Assembly (NCBI RefSeq): GCF_036373705.1
Contig: NC_089856.1
Coordinates: 763,501-827,500, forward strand
Length of the DNA stretch: 64,000 bases
Origin: Amia ocellicauda
Lineage: Eukaryota; Chordata; Actinopteri; Amiiformes; Amiidae
Direction of reading: 5' to 3'
Each line of letters begins with the position of its first letter. The stretch's first letter is position 1. A model generated the notes under the pieces. That model had not been told where the DNA came from, ran no database searches, and saw only the letters and a list, made by a program, of their open reading frames with translations. Position numbers and translations under genes: made by a program. Shown here one piece after another: positions 59,328 through 64,000 of the stretch.

Positions 59328-59854
59328 GTTAAACCACATTCAAACACGTCAGCGGATTCTAAGGGTTTCTCATGCTCTGCCCGCCCGGCCCGGTGTGTGT
59401 CTGTCCACTTGACAACTTTGGGGACGCGTTATTGTCCAGACATGTATAGTGTTCGTGTGTCTATAATTGATGTGTGTATGTGGTTGTGTAAATAATAGAT
59501 ACATACATTTAATTACATTTCTGGTCCTGAAAAATATAAGCCACAAATGAGCATTTTACATTTTACAGCGCAGTCTCAAAACAGAAACAGTATGGACAAT
59601 AATTATAACCCTTACATATAATTAAGCAGAAAAGTATGTATTTATATATTTATTTTCTCGCTGTCTGATTCAGAGGATTTAGGACATTGTGGTGGTTCAC
59701 TGTGAAAGATCGAGAATGAATAAGGAAAAGTGTTCATTCGTTAACACGTTAGGTCTAATTAAATAATTATGTGCGCGTAATAATAAGTGCGCATTTAAAA
59801 TGTGAACGTCAATATTCGGTGTCCACGTTAGGACGCCCTGTCTGCTCGGCGTCA

Positions 59855-59908
<54 letters not shown>

Positions 59909-61949
59909 TCTTGGCAGATGCCCTTATACAACATAAGTGCAAAAATACAGAGAAGTACAAATCACAGTTACCAATCACTCAGGATTACGATCCAGTCGTC
60001 AGTTATGAATCGTGTTTGATATCAAGAATTATGCCTAGTCATTGTCAGGTCTTATGCATCTCTCCTATCAATTGTCGCTCAAATTGTATGAACGATGTCA
60101 GGTATCAGGTGTCACTGGAATGTAATTTCGGGCATTATGTCACTCAGGTTCCGTTGGTTCGATTTGAGAGCGCGCTGTTCTAGAGTGCGGGGTTCTGATT
60201 GGCTGTGGTTCTGTACGATCAATCAAGTCAATAATTATTATTGCAACTGAGCTTTATAGTCCCACTAAACAGTAATCGCGCATAAGACCACCTCCTATCT
60301 GTCTGACCCTCACTGGTGCTGATATCTTTGCTGCTTCCAGGGAGACATCTCTCAGAGACTTGCCAGTTGATCTTCTGGCACAATAATCTTGAATAAAGTC
60401 CATACAAATTGTGTATATAATGCATTGTGCAAACTATACGAACAATTAGGTCAATGTAATTGCAACTGAAGCTTTTTACAAAGTTTATTTATTTGATCTT
60501 GCTGTACTATTTCAGTTTTAACCGAGTCACTATGAACACAGAACAACATCAATATGCTGCTCTTCAATCTTGCTCAGCATACACTGTTTTGTTTTGAAGA
60601 GGAAAGGGTCTAAAACAAACAACAATAATAATGTTTAGTTACATCTACATGTATTTCCACAACTAGCAGATCACATTGTACTAACTGTAAATGTATAAAT
60701 ACATCTGGAGGGCACTGTACTAAATTGAATGTAACAAAAAGTTGGTTTTAGCCAAAAAAACATTTATTGGATTTGAATTTTTAGGGTATGAACAATTTTG
60801 AACCTCGTTTTTGAACAAATATGCAAGTATGTGCGACAAATATATTTTTGCTAAGTCCAATAATGATTGTTTGAAAATAGTCCTGTTGTCATTCATTTAT
60901 TGCAACAAATACTGAATGTGCCCTTGAATTTATATCACTAAAACCCATGAAGGATGTGGATAATTATGGAGGCAACCGTACCTGTAGTTAGTAGTATAAT
61001 ATATTTCACCTTTTTCTTCTTCTCTGTTAACTCAAGTTTAGGAATTCAAATACAGGAAAGCGCCTGAACACTTCAGTAATTAAAGTATAAGTATAAAATG
61101 ATTGACAGCAAAGTATGCTGTACACCCCAGTTACACAAAAAACATTTAATAGCTTTACTATTAATTTTTTTGCATTATTTTAAAAACACGTTTATAGATA
61201 CACGTGACTGTCACTGCCATATAAAACAATAGTACGAGCTAACGCCTATACATTTCTTTATTTCCTTAAATATTGTTTTAAGCTCTTTGGAAATATGAAT
61301 TATATGAATAAATATGGATGAGGACGGATATCTGGCTAATTCTGCCCACTGTGCATCTCTCAGACAGGCATAGTTCTGCCTCATCCTCGCAGAGTGGCAC
61401 GGGGAGGCGGGGCTGGGTGCTGTCAATCATCGTCATCATCTTGTTCCTGCTGTCAATCATCCTACTCATCGTTGTAGCGAGGAAGTGTAAGAATAATGAT
61501 GTTACTAAAGATGATTAATACGGCTGCAGCACTAATAATACCAATCACGCCACTACTGCTATTGCAGTGACAGCACTGACAGTAACCTGAGCGTCTCTGT
61601 GTCCCCAACCAGTGTCCAGACTGCAGCAGCAGCACAGAGACCTGGAGAGCAGCGCTGCAGAGCTGCAGCACATGGGTAGGTCCAGCCACACAACACCCAG
61701 CACAAACCCGAGCACCCTCACGCACACACGCCTGTTACCATCAGCGTGTCCCAGACCGCTCCAGGCTGTCTGTGTGACTGGGTCCTGTTGTAACGCAGCT
61801 CTCTTTGTGTTTGCAGTGAATTGTTACAGCAGCAGCTTCTACAGGAACGTCAGCTCTGTCAGCTTGCAGTGCTCCCTGATACACAACAATGGTGAGTCAC
61901 ACACACACACACACAAACACACTCTCACACACACCCACAAACACACACT

Positions 61950-61992
<43 letters not shown>

Positions 61993-63782
61993 TCACACAC
62001 ACCCACACACACACACTCTCACACACACCCACAAACACACACTCTCACACACACCCACACACACACACACACTCTCACACACACCCACACACACACACAC
62101 AAACACACTCTCACACACACACACAAACACACTCTCACACACACCCACACACACAAACACACTCTCACACACACCCACACACACTATCTAACACTGTTTA
62201 ACGAATGTATTTACCTGTCCTGCAGTATCCACCAGGTGGCAGTGTTGTTGAACATTCTCCTCTCTCTGTCTCTCTGTCTTTGTCTCTCTGTCTCTGTCCT
62301 CAGTGTCTGCCCTGCTGAGTGAAATGGAGCAGCAGCAGAACATCTCCACTCAGCACATGGCGGCGCTCAGAGCTGGTGAGTGTGTCTCTCTGTGCCGGGG
62401 GGTGCGTGTGTGACGCTGTGCTGTGTTGTTATCTGTCTGTCAGTGCGTTTACAGAGCTTAGAGCAGGGGTGTCAGACTTCAGTCCTTGGTGGGTTTTGTT
62501 CCAGCCCAGCTCTTGACTCCTTAATTGATTTAATTAAACAATTAAATTGATTAATTTAACCATTCATGACCCTGCTCTCTCTGTCAGTGCTGGACCGGAC
62601 AGTGTGGGAGCTGATTTTAGGCTACCTGCTGCAGGTGGACCGGGGCAGCAGCAACGCCACAGGTGAGAGAGAGCGAGAGAGAGTCTTCTGACCACCACCC
62701 TCAAAACAGCACACCAGCCCTGTACATGTCTGGACACACGTGTACAATAAGCGCACACCTGTAGACTCTGTAGGGCAACTGCACTTTTTACATTACTGTA
62801 TCTGTACATTTACTGTATCTGTAAATGCTTTGGCACAGAGAGAGACTCTGCAGATGAGAAAAAACACAGCTGCGGGGAGCTGAGTGTGTAGGAGGAGTGT
62901 GGGGCTCCCTACACAACAACACTGTGCTTCTCTACTCAGCATGACAACCAGAGACCAGGCCGGGGAGTGGGGTCCTGCCCCTTGTCTCTTGTCAGGAGCA
63001 AGAGCGGCGTTGTCTGTGTGCATCTGCTCCTACACACAGTGATTCATACTAGAACTCAGAACAGTACAGACAGACCCCAACTGGACTGCACTGTGTCTCT
63101 CAGGACCAGGGCCGAGACCCTGCTGGACTGCACTGTGTCTCTCAGGACCAGGGCCGAGACCCTGCTGGACTGCACTGTGTCTCTCAGTACCAGGGCCGAG
63201 ATCCTGCTGGACTGGACTGTGTCTCTCAGGACCAGGGCCGAGACCCTGCTGGACTGGACTGTCCCATAGCCCTGACACTTACCATGTGTCTGTTTGTCTT
63301 TGTGTCTCAGTGCAGAGTGACCAGTCCTGCTCCAGATGCCTGTCCTCTCTGTGCCCAGCTGACTGGCAGCTCTGGCATTACAGCTGCTACTACCTGTCCC
63401 TAGAGAGTACAGACTGGGACAAAGCCAGCGCTTACTGCAAGAGCACAGGAGCCCATCTACTGATCATCGAGAACCAGGCTGAGCTGGTATGGCACAGAAC
63501 AGCGCAGCATAGTACAGCACAGTAGAGTGGGATATTAAATTACAGTAGAGTACAGCAGAGTGTAGTAAAGTATAGTATTATACAGGACAATACTGTATAG
63601 TATAGTACAGTATTCTTAGGTACACTACAGATATTTATTTCTTTAATTGCATTGTGTCTCTGTGTGTGTGTGTTGTAGCAGTTTGTGAAGGGCAGAATTC
63701 AGGACAACCGGTGGATTGGTCTGACTGACAGAAAAAATGAGGGGACGTGGCTCTGGAACGATGGCACTGCAGTTAGAACAGA
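59004..63782 (+). CDS. Type II membrane C-type lectin receptor B, last exon(s) beyond window
   Basis: Eight exons: 59004-59103, 61364-61486, 61613-61675, 61817-61891, 62304-62375, 62588-62662, 63311-63486, 63679-63782, all with consistent phases. The cytoplasmic part [20 protein letters not shown]... is basic and has no tyrosine motif. The membrane segment is [21 protein letters not shown]. The stalk consists of short coiled-coil-like modules ([17 protein letters not shown] and [17 protein letters not shown]) with N-glycosylation sites NVS, NIS and NAT. The lectin domain begins [20 protein letters not shown] and continues [12 protein letters not shown], then [19 protein letters not shown]. 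The last lectin exon, which carries the sugar-binding EPN/QPD and WND motifs, is cut off, so specificity cannot be told. Layout resembles FCER2, CD209 and CLEC4 stalked receptors. It is a tandem partner of receptor A, in the same orientation. Confidence 0.85.
59104..61363. other. Intron 1 of lectin B
   Basis: Contains (AAT)n at 59280-59325, then (ATT)n at 59857-59908 followed by TTCTTGGCAGATGCCCTTAT, the reversed tail of a SINE-like repeat. The rest is AT-rich with no recognised coding exon. Confidence 0.45.
61895..62185. repeat. CA array with CACTCTCACACACACCCACA units
   Basis: About 290 bp of (CA)n broken by ACTCTCACACACACCCAC units, starting right after the donor of the 61817-61891 exon. 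Confidence 0.9.
62464..62570. mobile_element. hAT MITE fragment in lectin B intron
   Basis: The left end CAGGGGTGTCAGACTTCAGT is followed by GGTTTTGTTCCAGCCCAGCT and TAATTGATTTAATTAA, as in the other palindromic MITEs. The right half is not recognisable. Confidence 0.55.
63081..63260 (+). repeat. 42-bp minisatellite before the first lectin exon of gene B
   Basis: CTGGACTGCACTGTGTCTCT... repeats at 63081, 63123, 63165 and 63207, an exact 42-bp (14-codon) period. It stays open in one frame. It ends about 50 bp before the acceptor of the 63311 exon. Confidence 0.9.
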
Positions 63783-63789
63783 GTGAGAC

Positions 63790-64000
63790 TAAGCAACAAC
63801 ACTGACACACTGACTGACTGACACACTGATTGACACACTGACTGACCGACTGACACACTGACTGACTGATACACTGACTGACTGACACACTGACTGACTG
63901 ACACACAGACTGACTGATACACTGACTGACTGACACACTGACTCACTGACTGACTGACACACAGACTGACTGATACACTGACTGACTGACACACTTTCTC
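63790..64000. repeat. TGACACAC/TGACTGAC intronic array
   Basis: CTGACTGACACACTGA units run from just after the 63782 donor to the window end. Similar TGACACACTGA arrays start right after donors at 519, 2977 and 56853. Confidence 0.9.

Noticed and set aside
61889-62191. His/Thr-rich frame between lectin B exons
   Set aside because: CA array starting at a valid splice donor; it has no reading-phase continuity with the lectin exons.
63790-64000. Regular TGAC/TGACACAC spacing suggestive of a repeat-spacer array
   Set aside because: Units are short, contiguous and without unique spacers, so this is a microsatellite in a vertebrate intron, not a CRISPR.

Overview
This is vertebrate nuclear DNA, most likely from a ray-finned fish. 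The genes are multi-exon with GT-AG introns, and all are orthologues of human chromosome 19p13 genes. The introns are short and full of CA/TG, TCTG, (CT)n and (ATT)n microsatellites. The interspersed repeats are fish-type: Tc1/mariner, hAT and its palindromic MITEs, a tRNA-type SINE, an I/Nimb-like LINE and a DIRS-like remnant. The species cannot be named from this sequence. The retained 19p13 gene order would suit a slowly evolving or early-branching fish.

Layout: (1) 399-5016, + strand: the 3' part of RFX1. (2) 6446-15974, - strand: complete DCAF15, tail to tail with RFX1. (3) 17140-25372, - strand: complete CC2D1A in 28 coding exons. (4) 27645-33435, - strand: complete FBXW9. (5) 33.4-39.2 kb: no convincing gene, but nested hAT-type repeats and one candidate CpG-type promoter. 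(6) 39179-46683, - strand: complete MCOLN1 (lysosomal TRPML1 channel). (7) 48788-49491 plus a non-coding first exon near 51.2 kb, - strand: TRAPPC5. (8) 53113-57330 and 59004-63782 onward, + strand: two tandem type II membrane C-type lectin receptor genes, where human 19p13 carries the FCER2/CLEC4G/CD209 cluster. The second gene runs off the window.

The exon models were built by hand from reading frame, splice sites and remembered family sequence. For DCAF15, CC2D1A, FBXW9, MCOLN1 and TRAPPC5 the coding exons sum to exact multiples of three (612, 978, 555, 586 and 188 aa), which supports the boundaries. RFX1, DCAF15 and CC2D1A match the human order and relative strands with PODNL1 absent. MCOLN1, TRAPPC5 and lectins match a second human 19p13.2 block.

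The genes are mostly unrelated housekeeping functions: transcription factor, two ubiquitin-ligase adaptors, ESCRT/signalling scaffold, lysosomal channel and vesicle tether. The parts most worth attention are the lectin pair (one with an ITIM-like tail and a galactose-type QPD motif), the E-boxes upstream of MCOLN1, a one-frameshift DD36E Tc1 element, a DIRS-like tyrosine recombinase remnant inside FBXW9, and several hAT insertions with readable 8-bp target duplications. No prokaryote-like system, CRISPR array, rRNA or tRNA gene was seen.
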